From Pedobacter boryungensis (lineage in GTDB: Bacteria > Bacteroidota > Bacteroidia > Sphingobacteriales > Sphingobacteriaceae): a stretch of 64,000 nt of DNA. The stretch is taken from positions 248,001 through 312,000 of the forward strand of contig NZ_JABMKV010000003.1 of NCBI RefSeq assembly GCF_013204825.1. The letters are read 5' to 3'. The position numbers and the translations under genes are program-made. Below the pieces are notes generated by a model that searched no databases, was not told the origin of the DNA, and saw only the letters and a list, made by a program, of their open reading frames with translations. Shown in pieces: positions 27,104 to 36,280 of the stretch (positions are counted from its first letter, which is position 1; each line of letters begins with the position of its first letter).

Positions 27104-27362
27104 TATGGGAATGTATTTTTGGTAAAAATACTAAATTATTGCTGAATTCAAGGAGGGATATTGAATACCTTTTAGCTCTCTTTAATGCTGCTATTTTCAG
27201 CATTAACAGCAATAAATTAGATGTGCTAACAGCTAATAATAGCGACATTAAATATTAATTCTGCGCCATAAAGTACAATAAGACAATATTGATGCGAATT
27301 TGAGACGATTCTTGATAAAAGTATTAAACAAAATACCGTAATTTGTACTTTTAAAATAGTGC

Positions 27363-29291
27363 ATGGAAATCAAAACCGGAGCCTTATTATCTACGATCAA
27401 CTATCCTGCTGATCTAAAGCAATATAGTGAACAAGACTTAGAGCAAATTTGTCAAGAATTACGTCAATATATTATTGATGTTGTAAGTGTGAATGGCGGA
27501 CATTTTGGAGCAAGTTTAGGTGTAGTAGAATTAACGGTTGCCTTACATTATGCATTAAACACACCCTACGACAAACTAGTTTGGGATGTTGGGCATCAGG
27601 CTTATGGCCACAAAATCTTAACAGGAAGAAGAGATCAATTTCATACCAATCGTATTATAAATGGCATAAGTGGTTTTCCAAAAATCAGCGAAAGCGAATA
27701 TGATACTTTTGGCGTTGGCCACTCTTCAACTTCAATTTCTGCCGCTTTAGGTATGGCAGTTGCATCTCATTATAAGGGAGAAAAAGATAGGCAACATGTA
27801 GCTGTAATTGGTGATGGAGCAATGACAGCAGGTTTAGCATTTGAAGGTTTAAATCATGCAGGTATAGAAAATTCAAATCTCTTAGTTATATTGAATGATA
27901 ATTGTATGTCTATCGATCCAAATGTAGGCGCACTTAAAGAATACTTAACTAGTATCACCACGTCTAAATCATATAATCGTTTTCGCGATGATGTATCTAA
28001 TGTATTAGCGAAACTTTCTGAGCTTGGGCCAAATGCGCATAAATACGTTAAGAAAATAGAAAAGAGTATTAAAGGTACTTTACTTAGACAAAGCAATCTA
28101 TTCGAAGCACTAAATTTTAGATATTTTGGTCCAGTTGACGGTCATGATGTAAAACGTTTAGCTGCTGTTATAAAAGATTTATCAGCTATTCCTGGCCCTA
28201 AGCTGCTGCACTGTGTAACGGTAAAAGGTAAGGGTTTCGCATTGGCGGAAAAAGATCAAACAAAATGGCATGCACCAGGTCTTTTTGATAAAATTACCGG
28301 AGAAATTAAAAAATCTGTCTCAGATAAACCTCAAGCACCAAAATACCAAGATGTATTTGGACATACTATGGTTGAGCTAGCTGAAACCAACAAAAAGATT
28401 GTAGGTATTACTCCTGCTATGCCTTCAGGTTCATCATTAAATATCATGATGAAGGCTATGCCTGATCGTGCATTCGATGTAGGTATTGCCGAACAACATG
28501 CCGTTACTTTCTCAGCGGGATTAGCTACCCAAGGCTTAGTTCCTTTTTGCAACATCTATTCTAGTTTTATGCAAAGAGCTTATGATCAAGTTATTCATGA
28601 TGTTGCGATACAAAACTTAAATGTAGTATTTTGTTTAGATAGAGCTGGTTTAGCAGGTGCTGATGGGGCAACACACCATGGCGCTTACGACTTAGCTTAC
28701 ATGCGTTGTATCCCTAATATGGTTGTGGCATCTCCTATGAATGAAGAGGAATTGCGTAACCTGATGTTTACTGCACAACAAGAAAACATGGGGCCATTTA
28801 CTATTCGCTATCCTCGTGGAAATGGAATGATGCCAGATTGGAAACGTCCTTTTAAGGCATTAGAAGTTGGCAAGGGGCGTAAAATTTGTGATGGAGAGGA
28901 TGTTGCTATATTATCGATTGGGCATGTAGGGAATTTTGCAGTAGAAGCTTGCCAAGAATTAGGCACAGTAGGCATTCATCCTGCACATTACGATCTGCGT
29001 TTTGTAAAACCCTTAGATGCTGCCTTACTACATGATGTATTTACAAGATATACAAATATCATCACTATAGAAGATGGTTGTTTACAGGGAGGAATGGGTA
29101 GTGCCATTTTGGAGTTTATGGCTGATCATAAATATACAGCAAATGTAGTAAGACTTGGTATACCAGATGAATTCATAGAGCATGGAGAACAGCCAGAGCT
29201 TTGGACATTGTGCAATTATGATAAAAATGCAATCGTAACTGCCGTGAAAAAAATAGCTGTAAGTCGTACAACTAAAACAATGGCTTCTTAA
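27363..29291 (+). CDS. dxs: 1-deoxy-D-xylulose-5-phosphate synthase
   Basis: A 642-aa thiamine diphosphate enzyme that joins pyruvate and glyceraldehyde 3-phosphate, the first step of the MEP isoprenoid pathway; isoprenoids also supply the lipid carrier used by the downstream capsule locus. It shows the conserved His in GGHFGASLGVVELTVALHY and the cofactor motif GDGAMTAGLAFEGLNHAG...LNDN. The C-terminal transketolase part includes GIAEQHAVTFSAGLA and DRAGLAGADGATHHG. The start codon lies a few nt after a weak -7-like sequence TAATTTG. Confidence 0.96.
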   Translation: MEIKTGALLSTINYPADLKQYSEQDLEQICQELRQYIIDVVSVNGGHFGASLGVVELTVALHYALNTPYDKLVWDVGHQAYGHKILTGRRDQFHTNRIINGISGFPKISESEYDTFGVGHSSTSISAALGMAVASHYKGEKDRQHVAVIGDGAMTAGLAFEGLNHAGIENSNLLVILNDNCMSIDPNVGALKEYLTSITTSKSYNRFRDDVSNVLAKLSELGPNAHKYVKKIEKSIKGTLLRQSNLFEALNFRYFGPVDGHDVKRLAAVIKDLSAIPGPKLLHCVTVKGKGFALAEKDQTKWHAPGLFDKITGEIKKSVSDKPQAPKYQDVFGHTMVELAETNKKIVGITPAMPSGSSLNIMMKAMPDRAFDVGIAEQHAVTFSAGLATQGLVPFCNIYSSFMQRAYDQVIHDVAIQNLNVVFCLDRAGLAGADGATHHGAYDLAYMRCIPNMVVASPMNEEELRNLMFTAQQENMGPFTIRYPRGNGMMPDWKRPFKALEVGKGRKICDGEDVAILSIGHVGNFAVEACQELGTVGIHPAHYDLRFVKPLDAALLHDVFTRYTNIITIEDGCLQGGMGSAILEFMADHKYTANVVRLGIPDEFIEHGEQPELWTLCNYDKNAIVTAVKKIAVSRTTKTMAS

Positions 29292-29346
29292 GTAGAATAT
29301 TATCACTCATAGCAAAGCCAAAATCTCAGTAATAACTTAAACATTA

Positions 29347-30276
29347 ATGGAAAAAAATTCAAAAATATACGTTGCTGGTCATAGAGGCATGGTTGGTTCT
29401 GCCATTTATCGTAAGCTGCAAAAAGAAGGGTTTACAAACCTTATTACCAAGACTTCAGATGAATTAGATTTAAGAAATCAGCAAAAAGTTGCTGATTTCT
29501 TTAGTATTGAAAAACCAGAATATGTTTTCTTAGCTGCAGCAAAGGTTGGGGGAATTATTGCGAACAACACCTACCGTGCAGACTTTTTGTATGAGAATTT
29601 AGCCATACAAAATAATGTTATTCATCAATCTTATTTAACAGGTGTTAAAAAATTAATGTTCTTAGGCTCAAGTTGCATTTATCCTAAATTAGCACCACAG
29701 CCCTTGAAAGAAGACTATCTGTTAACGGGCTTATTAGAAGAAACCAATGAACCCTATGCAATAGCTAAAATAGCAGGTATAAAGATGTGCGATGCTTATC
29801 GTGCTCAATATGGATGTAATTTTATCTCTGTAATGCCAACCAATTTATATGGCTACAATGACAATTATCATCCGCAAAACTCACATGTACTTCCCGCCTT
29901 AATTAGAAAGTTTGATGAGGCTAAAAAATCTGGTGAAAACAAAGTTGTTATTTGGGGATCTGGCAAACCGATGCGTGAATTTCTATTTGCAGATGATTTA
30001 GCGGATGCTTGTTATTTTCTAATGCAAACCTATAATGAACCAAACCTGATAAATGTAGGTACAGGTGAAGATCTAACTATTGAAAACTTAGCAATATTAA
30101 TACAAGAGGTAATTGGGTTTGAAGGAGATTTAACATTTGATAGTACCAAACCTGATGGAACACCTAGAAAATTAATGGATGTTTCTAAATTACATGCTTT
30201 GGGTTGGAAACATCAAATAGAACTAAAAGATGGTTTAGCAATGGCTTATAAAGATTATTTAAATAACCACGCTTAA
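29347..30276 (+). CDS. fcl: GDP-L-fucose synthase
   Basis: A 309-aa short-chain dehydrogenase that epimerises and reduces GDP-4-keto-6-deoxymannose to GDP-L-fucose. It has the NADP-binding [16 protein letters not shown], the Ser in LGSSCIYP and the Tyr/Lys pair in [30 protein letters not shown] is the typical substrate-binding region. The partner gmd (GDP-mannose 4,6-dehydratase) is not in the window. It lies 55 nt after dxs and is convergent with the capsule locus, with a hairpin 10 nt after its stop. Confidence 0.95.
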   Translation: MEKNSKIYVAGHRGMVGSAIYRKLQKEGFTNLITKTSDELDLRNQQKVADFFSIEKPEYVFLAAAKVGGIIANNTYRADFLYENLAIQNNVIHQSYLTGVKKLMFLGSSCIYPKLAPQPLKEDYLLTGLLEETNEPYAIAKIAGIKMCDAYRAQYGCNFISVMPTNLYGYNDNYHPQNSHVLPALIRKFDEAKKSGENKVVIWGSGKPMREFLFADDLADACYFLMQTYNEPNLINVGTGEDLTIENLAILIQEVIGFEGDLTFDSTKPDGTPRKLMDVSKLHALGWKHQIELKDGLAMAYKDYLNNHA

Positions 30277-30285
30277 ATTTCACTA

Positions 30286-30324
30286 AGGAACAGGAAACTC
30301 TTTTTTCTAGAGTTTCCTATTCCT
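30286..30324 (+). terminator. Hairpin after fcl
   Basis: AGGAACAGGAAACTCT (30286-30301) and AGAGTTTCCTATTCCT (30309-30324) pair over 16 positions with one mismatch and a 7-nt loop (tttttct). It begins 10 nt after the fcl stop and overlaps the 3' end of the convergent 56-aa gene. No T-run follows on either strand. Confidence 0.5.
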
Positions 30325-30477
30325 ATTAACCAATACATATCTGTTCTTAATGCATCTAGGACACCAGTATATGCGAATTGGCAAAAAGCCCAATACGTTT
30401 TTCAAAAAAAATCCTCGTGGTACTTGATAATGAAAATCAGAACCACATACCCTACAATTGTGATCTTGGTAACCCAT
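30307..30477 (-). CDS. Small zinc-ribbon protein (56 aa), unknown function
   Basis: An ATG at 30475-30477 opens a 56-codon frame ending in TAG. Two CxxC pairs, C8/C11 (CRVCG) and C39/C42 (CPRCI), lie 27 residues apart, flanking a hydrophobic and basic centre (PRGFFLKNVLGFLPIRIYW). The pattern of a four-Cys zinc ribbon is hard to obtain by chance in so short a frame. It lies about 115 nt downstream of the RemB-like gene on the same strand, at the left end of the capsule locus. The role is unknown; a small nucleic-acid-binding or membrane-associated protein is possible. Confidence 0.6.
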   Translation of the reverse strand: MGYQDHNCRVCGSDFHYQVPRGFFLKNVLGFLPIRIYWCPRCIKNRYVLVNRNRKL

Positions 30478-30591
30478 AAAATATTATTCCGGCTTAACAT
30501 TCTCCACCTACTTCCCAAAAGATAATTACAAGTGGAAAGATTTAATAGATGAAGATGTTTTTGTGCGCAAATTAAGTAACTATTCTGAGTA

Positions 30592-32211
30592 TTAAAAATC
30601 TTGATAAATATTCCTGAATGTACTTCTTAAGCCAAAGGTGATTTGAGTTGTTCTGTCGGTACCTAAACTATTTTTCTCTGTTCTTAATATCCCACCCAAT
30701 TCAAATCTTAAATTATATTTCGGGTTAAGTAAATAAGAAATACGACCATCTAGGTAATAAAAATTTGTTTTTAACCCACCAGCGGTTTGATAACCATAAT
30801 CCTGCTTACGAGTAAGGTAAGATTCATTAATGTCTTTACCGAAATTTTCTCCGTTCTGATTTAAGCCATATTGCGCATAATTACCTTGTCCATAAAATCC
30901 CCAGCGTCCTAATTGATAATTCCAAATTGTTAAGAACTCCTTGAAATTAGCACCCATCGGATGAGCCAAAGCCTCCGCATAATTCCCATAATTTAAGAGA
31001 GATGTACGTTGAGTATAAGTAAATGGCCTCGCGGTATTAAACTCGACTAAGTAATTTAAATTCGCTACTTTGAACGCATCGAATCCTTTTAGGCCAAGCT
31101 GAATTGCAGACTTATTGGCCCAATAACCATTGCCTTTAAATACCTCTTTTGCTGTAAATTCATCGAGAGCTAATTGTCCATAAATAGTTCCATTACTAAA
31201 CAATTTATACTTTGCTGTCAATCCAATTAGGGCATTGTCCAAAGAACCATTCATGCCTTCTATCGTTCTTAAAAATATAATTGGATTTAAGTAAGAAATG
31301 TCAAGCCCTCTTTTCCCAGAAGCATCGGTGTCTTGCCAAATAATCGAATCAAAAAATCCTAACGATAATCGATTATTAACATTCCAATCTAGATAATGAA
31401 ATGCACCCCATTTCCTTTTAAAGCCGTGGTCATATAACCCTTGCGGATCGGAGGGATCTAATACAGGATTGTTAGGATCTTGAAATTGAGACCACATTGC
31501 CATATATTTTACATTGCCTAATGTTCCTGTAACTTTGAAGAAAGGATAGGCAGCAGAAATATCGGACAATAGCAATGACCTATATCCATCTCCTATAAAA
31601 TTTTTATCATGGCCTAAAGTAAAAGTAAAATACTTATTGGCAGTATAATTTAACACAGCAGTAGCATATGCCCAATCCTTATTGTTAGTAAATACACCGG
31701 TTTTATTTCTGTCATTTACCATTCCCGGAATGACATTTTTAGCATCGATATAATTTGTGAGGTAGTTATTAAACCTAGCTTGGTTTTCAAAACCACTACT
31801 GTAAAAAGAAAATTTCTTACCAATCGTACCCCCAATTTGATAACCACGTGTGTTGAGCCAGGTTGTAATTTCATGACTAAAATCTCTTCCAATTTGAAAA
31901 TCGGGTAGAAAATCAATATAAACACTGTAATCTTCTTTATTAATTTCTACTAAATGCTCATTAAATAACTTACGTGTTACCCAAGAGTTACGGGTTTGAT
32001 CTGTACCAATTAGCAATAGAGAATCTAATTGGCGGGTAACCGTTGTGTCATCACCAATAACTGGTTTTAAAGAAGTATGAAATCTAGTATCTAAGCTATA
32101 TAAAGAACGATTTAAACGCTGATACTGATTATAACTATAAGGAATGATTTGTTGAGCCGAGGCATAAAAAGTTGCAAAGACCAGAAGCAGTCCGAGTATA
32201 TGTTTTTTCAT
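30592..32211 (-). CDS. Wzi/RemB-like outer-membrane beta-barrel protein
   Basis: A 539-aa exported protein: signal peptide (HILGLLLVFATFYASAQ), then many alternating amphipathic strands, ending in the aromatic C-terminus FRNIYQDF typical of outer-membrane barrels. Features such as YSYNQYQRLNRSLYSLDTRF and the repeated short Gly/Tyr strands fit the capsule assembly Wzi family and the related gliding protein RemB of Flavobacterium. In capsule loci Wzi anchors polysaccharide to the cell surface; RemB is a motile surface protein. Position at the end of the polysaccharide locus favours the first role. A paralogue lies at 59727-61409. Confidence 0.75.
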   Translation of the reverse strand: MKKHILGLLLVFATFYASAQQIIPYSYNQYQRLNRSLYSLDTRFHTSLKPVIGDDTTVTRQLDSLLLIGTDQTRNSWVTRKLFNEHLVEINKEDYSVYIDFLPDFQIGRDFSHEITTWLNTRGYQIGGTIGKKFSFYSSGFENQARFNNYLTNYIDAKNVIPGMVNDRNKTGVFTNNKDWAYATAVLNYTANKYFTFTLGHDKNFIGDGYRSLLLSDISAAYPFFKVTGTLGNVKYMAMWSQFQDPNNPVLDPSDPQGLYDHGFKRKWGAFHYLDWNVNNRLSLGFFDSIIWQDTDASGKRGLDISYLNPIIFLRTIEGMNGSLDNALIGLTAKYKLFSNGTIYGQLALDEFTAKEVFKGNGYWANKSAIQLGLKGFDAFKVANLNYLVEFNTARPFTYTQRTSLLNYGNYAEALAHPMGANFKEFLTIWNYQLGRWGFYGQGNYAQYGLNQNGENFGKDINESYLTRKQDYGYQTAGGLKTNFYYLDGRISYLLNPKYNLRFELGGILRTEKNSLGTDRTTQITFGLRSTFRNIYQDF

Positions 32212-32236
32212 AATAATAGGTGGTAGTTAATTAAAC

Positions 32237-34171
32237 TTAGACTTGATGATCTAGCTCTTCAAAAATAGAATTCTTGCTTTTGTATTCTCTTACCAAATCT
32301 TTCATAGCCATTACAACTTGTCGGTCATCATTTCTCTTGGCATGATCTAAAAGTTTATATATCTGTTGTTCAATTTCTGAAAAAACATATTCACGCACTT
32401 TTCCAATCATGATTTTTTCATGATGAGTAGGCATAGTATTTTCATTATCGTTCAATAATTCCTCAAATAATTTCTCACCTGGCCTTAATCCAGAATATTG
32501 AATTCGTATATCTTGGTTTGGCACTAGTCCTGCCAGTCTAATCATTTTCTTAGCTAACTCTACTATTTTTACAGATTTACCCATATCAAATATGAATATT
32601 TCACCGCCTTTGCCCATGCAACCTGCTTCTAAAACTAAGCGACAAGCTTCTGGAATGGTCATGAAATAACGGGTAATTTCTGGGTGAGTTACTGTAACTG
32701 GCCCGCCTTTTTCTATTTGTTGTTTAAAACGAGGGATAACAGAACCGTTTGATCCTAATACATTTCCAAACCTGGTGGTAATAAATTTAGTAATCGGTTT
32801 TACGCTTAAGTCGTTAATGTAACTCAATCCATTGCTAAAAATAAATTGATCTGTACTTAGCGAATTGTTAAGCGATTGAACATAAATTTCTGCAATACGT
32901 TTAGATGCACCCATTACATTGGTAGGGTTTACCGCTTTATCCGTAGAAATCATCACGAATTTTTGCACTCCATGTTTTACGGCTAAATCTGCAATAGTCT
33001 TTGTCCCTAAAACATTTGTTTTAATTGCCTCAGATGGATTATCCTCCATTAAAGGCACGTGTTTATAAGCAGCAGCATGGTACACGTAATGTGGTTTATA
33101 GGTTTCAAAAAGGTGGTTCATCCTTTTTTCATCTCTTACATCCCCAACAAAAGCATGAAAGTTCGTATTTGCATGCGACTCTTCTAGCTCCAAATAAATG
33201 TGATGTAAAGCTGTTTCAGATTGATCACAAAGAAGGATTAAACCTGTCTCAAATTTTAGCAACTGTCTAACCACCTCACTGCCTATAGAGCCAGCAGCAC
33301 CAGTTATTAATATTCTTTTATCTTGTAATTGATTTTGTATAGATTCAATATCAATTTGAATAGACTTTCTATTTAACAAATCTTCTATATTGATATTTTG
33401 GATTTGTGTAGTATGTAGTTTCCCGCCTGCCCAAACATCTGCAGGTGGTATATTGAGCACCACCACTTCGTTTTCTAAACAAACATCTACAATTTGATTT
33501 TTCCTTTCAATTGGAATACTGTAAGAAGCAAAAATTAATTCGTCCAATTCATGTTCCTTAATAAGGGATTCTAATTTTTCAGCAGCAATAATTTTAATAC
33601 CATCTATCGTCTTACCTACTTTGCGTTCATCATCATCCACAAAGGCCATTATGGTTTTATTCACTTTTCCATCATGGTCAAAAGTACGTTTAGTTGCTAG
33701 TCCGGCCTCACCTGCGCCATAAATAATAACTTTTCTTTTATCTAAATTTAGATTTTTAATGTATAAGAAAAAGTACTTGATCATTACCCGATAGGTAATT
33801 AAAAATAGAAAACTTGCTAAACCATTTGTAACTAATATTGCATTTGAAACAAGTGAATCTTGCAAAAAAGAGATAAAGAAGAGATTAATTACGAAAAAGG
33901 TGCCATTTGCGACCAGAACTGAAAATAGAATTCTGAAAGAGTCTTGTGCACTAGTATATCTTACAATGCCTGTATAGGTTTTTACATTTAAAAAAACAGC
34001 ACTATTGATAAAACCTAAAATTAAAATATTTCTATATAATTCAGGAATATCAATGGCGCTAATATCTAGATTTTGTCTTAAACTATAGGCACATACTAGA
34101 GAAAAAGTACAGATGACTAAATCTAGTAAAAAGATAATCCACCGAGGAACAATATTAATTTTAGTAAACAA
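32237..34171 (-). CDS. PglF/WbpM-type UDP-GlcNAc 4,6-dehydratase, membrane-bound (copy 1)
   Basis: A 644-aa protein: four membrane helices (about 10-140), a CoA/nucleotide-binding-like domain (VIIYGAGEAGLATKR), then the dehydratase domain (about 285-620) with TGAAGSIG at 290-297. The catalytic set is Thr410-Asp411-Lys412 and Met420 (STDKAVNPTNVMGASKR); Met replaces Tyr, as in PglF and WbpM. The reaction makes UDP-4-keto-6-deoxy-GlcNAc, the precursor of bacillosamine or QuiNAc. HAAAYKHVPLMED and TRYFMTIPEA are intact here. Start is TTG at 34169-34171 (in-frame stop two codons upstream). A diverged tandem copy lies directly upstream. Confidence 0.88.
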   Translation of the reverse strand: MFTKINIVPRWIIFLLDLVICTFSLVCAYSLRQNLDISAIDIPELYRNILILGFINSAVFLNVKTYTGIVRYTSAQDSFRILFSVLVANGTFFVINLFFISFLQDSLVSNAILVTNGLASFLFLITYRVMIKYFFLYIKNLNLDKRKVIIYGAGEAGLATKRTFDHDGKVNKTIMAFVDDDERKVGKTIDGIKIIAAEKLESLIKEHELDELIFASYSIPIERKNQIVDVCLENEVVVLNIPPADVWAGGKLHTTQIQNINIEDLLNRKSIQIDIESIQNQLQDKRILITGAAGSIGSEVVRQLLKFETGLILLCDQSETALHHIYLELEESHANTNFHAFVGDVRDEKRMNHLFETYKPHYVYHAAAYKHVPLMEDNPSEAIKTNVLGTKTIADLAVKHGVQKFVMISTDKAVNPTNVMGASKRIAEIYVQSLNNSLSTDQFIFSNGLSYINDLSVKPITKFITTRFGNVLGSNGSVIPRFKQQIEKGGPVTVTHPEITRYFMTIPEACRLVLEAGCMGKGGEIFIFDMGKSVKIVELAKKMIRLAGLVPNQDIRIQYSGLRPGEKLFEELLNDNENTMPTHHEKIMIGKVREYVFSEIEQQIYKLLDHAKRNDDRQVVMAMKDLVREYKSKNSIFEELDHQV

Positions 34172-34291
34172 ACCTTATAAGATTAATTTTCGTAAAGTTA
34201 AGTATAAATATATAAATATTAACTCAATTTTAATACCTAACCAAGTGCCCTATATGCAAGAATCTTGCCAATTTAGCTTAAAATAAAATCA

Positions 34292-36211
34292 TTATAGTTT
34301 TTCGTACACCACATTTATACGCTTAAATTCAGGAACCATTTTTTTCATTTGCAATCCAAGTTGAATATTATTATTTGCAGTTGCATGTATCAATAATTCA
34401 TAAACTTGTTGTTCTATCTCATTAAATACCATTGGCTTTGAATTAAGAACCCTAATTTTATTATGTGTAGTAGGAAGTGTACTTTCTGAATTAGGAAACA
34501 ATTCTTCGTATAATTTCTCTCCCGGTCTTAATCCAGAATAGTGCATTTTGATGTCTTGATCAGGCACAAATCCCGCAATACGAATCATTTTCTTTGCGAG
34601 ATCGAGAATTTTTACTGATTTGCCCATGTCAAATATAAAAACTTCACCTCCAGCACCAATAGTTCCTGCTTCTAAAATCAACTTACACGCTTCGTGGTTT
34701 GGTATAAAATGACGTGTCATTTCTGGATGTGTAATAGTAACTGGTCCACCCCTCTCAATTTGCTCTTTAAAACGAGGAATAATAGAACCATTCGAACCTA
34801 AAACATTTCCAAACCTAATTGTCGTAAATTTGGTTATTGGCCTAACTTTTAATTCATTAATAAAACTTAAGCCATTACTAAAAATATGATTGACACTATG
34901 CAAAGAGCTATTTAAGGATTGTACATAAAGCTCCGCAATCCGCTTAGAAGCACCCATTATGTTTGTTGGATTTACTGCTTTATCCGTAGAAATCATGATG
35001 AACCTTTGAACACCATGTTTTACTGCCTTATCTGCAAGTATCTTAGTGCCTAAAACGTTAGTTTTTATAGCTTCCGAAGCATTATCTTCCATTAAGGAAA
35101 TATGCTTATATCCTGCAATATGGTAAATAATGTGAGGTTTGTAAGTGTCAAAAAGCTGCTCCATCCTGGCGGCATCTTTTATATCACCAATAAAAGCGTG
35201 AAAAGAACGACTTGTAGATAATTCTTCTAGTTCTAAGTAAATATGATGTAATGCCGTTTCATTTTGATCACATAAAATAAGTAGATCTGGTTCAAATTTT
35301 AACAATTGCCTTACTAGTTCGCTTCCTATAGAACCAGCAGCACCAGTAATCACAATTCTTTTTCCTTTTATTTGATCATTAATTGCATTGGCATTGACTT
35401 CAATAGTTGTTTGTTCCAACAAATCTTCAATTTGTACCTGTTGCAATTGTGCTAATGTAAGTTCTCCTTTTTCCCAAATTTCAGGTAACGGGATATTCAA
35501 TATATTTACTTTATGCGTTAAACAAATATCAATAACTTTGTCCTTTTGCTCAGGACTAATGGAATGAACAGTGAAAATTAATTCGTCTACTTCGTGGTTA
35601 GTAATCAAGTAGGCTAATTTACTTGCATCCATAATTTGAATTCCATCTATGGTTTTACCGACCTTTCGCAAGTCATCGTCTATAAATCCAATGATGTTTT
35701 TGTTCAATTTTACATCATGATCAAATGTACGCTTAGTGGCTACACCAGCCTCACCTGCACCATAAATTAATACGCGAGTTTTATTAAGTTTAGCATTTTT
35801 AAGATACATGAAGAAGTATTTAATTAATACTCTATAAATAATCAAAAACAAAAAGCTAAAAAGTGCCTGAATAATAATGGTGGTGTTAATAATAAAGTTT
35901 TTCCATCCATATAAAACAAATATCGAGTGGACTAGAAATATGAGAAAAGAGCTAAATAAAACTGCAAAAAATATCCGGAATGAATCTTGAATACTAGTAT
36001 ATCGAACAATACCAGTAAATGTTCTTACACTAGAAAATACAATTACATTAACTACTGAATAAATTAAAATTGATTTATATAAGGCTAGTATATCAATCTC
36101 TTGAAAAATAAAATTATGCCGCACTATTTTTGCTAATAGTAATGCGATTAAACAAAGAAAGAAATCTATAGCAAAGATAACCCAGCGAGAAACTATCTCA
36201 AGTTTAAACAT
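34292..36211 (-). CDS. PglF/WbpM-type nucleotide-sugar dehydratase, membrane-bound (copy 2, diverged motifs)
   Basis: A 639-aa tandem paralogue of the preceding dehydratase, with the same order: membrane helices, GAGEAGVATKR domain, and dehydratase domain with STDKAVNPTNIMGASKR. Two conserved stretches differ from copy 1: HIAGYKHISLMED instead of HAAAYKHVPLMED, and TRHFIPNHEACKL instead of TRYFMTIPEACRL. The catalytic residues remain, so it may be active with altered substrate, or be a less constrained duplicate. It starts with ATG and lies between the PglE-like aminotransferase and copy 1. Confidence 0.85.
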   Translation of the reverse strand: MFKLEIVSRWVIFAIDFFLCLIALLLAKIVRHNFIFQEIDILALYKSILIYSVVNVIVFSSVRTFTGIVRYTSIQDSFRIFFAVLFSSFLIFLVHSIFVLYGWKNFIINTTIIIQALFSFLFLIIYRVLIKYFFMYLKNAKLNKTRVLIYGAGEAGVATKRTFDHDVKLNKNIIGFIDDDLRKVGKTIDGIQIMDASKLAYLITNHEVDELIFTVHSISPEQKDKVIDICLTHKVNILNIPLPEIWEKGELTLAQLQQVQIEDLLEQTTIEVNANAINDQIKGKRIVITGAAGSIGSELVRQLLKFEPDLLILCDQNETALHHIYLELEELSTSRSFHAFIGDIKDAARMEQLFDTYKPHIIYHIAGYKHISLMEDNASEAIKTNVLGTKILADKAVKHGVQRFIMISTDKAVNPTNIMGASKRIAELYVQSLNSSLHSVNHIFSNGLSFINELKVRPITKFTTIRFGNVLGSNGSIIPRFKEQIERGGPVTITHPEMTRHFIPNHEACKLILEAGTIGAGGEVFIFDMGKSVKILDLAKKMIRIAGFVPDQDIKMHYSGLRPGEKLYEELFPNSESTLPTTHNKIRVLNSKPMVFNEIEQQVYELLIHATANNNIQLGLQMKKMVPEFKRINVVYEKL

Positions 36212-36280
36212 GAAAGAGGCGTTAGTTTAAGCTTAAAGTTAAGAATAATAAAATAAATTGTGTTGATTACTGTAATTTAT

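Noticed and set aside
30473..30595. Plus-strand frame of about 40 codons reading ...STYFPKDNYKWKDLIDEDVF...
   Set aside because: The composition looks protein-like and it might be the tail of a lost gene, but there is no start codon, it is short, and it overlaps the start of the zinc-ribbon gene; chance cannot be excluded.
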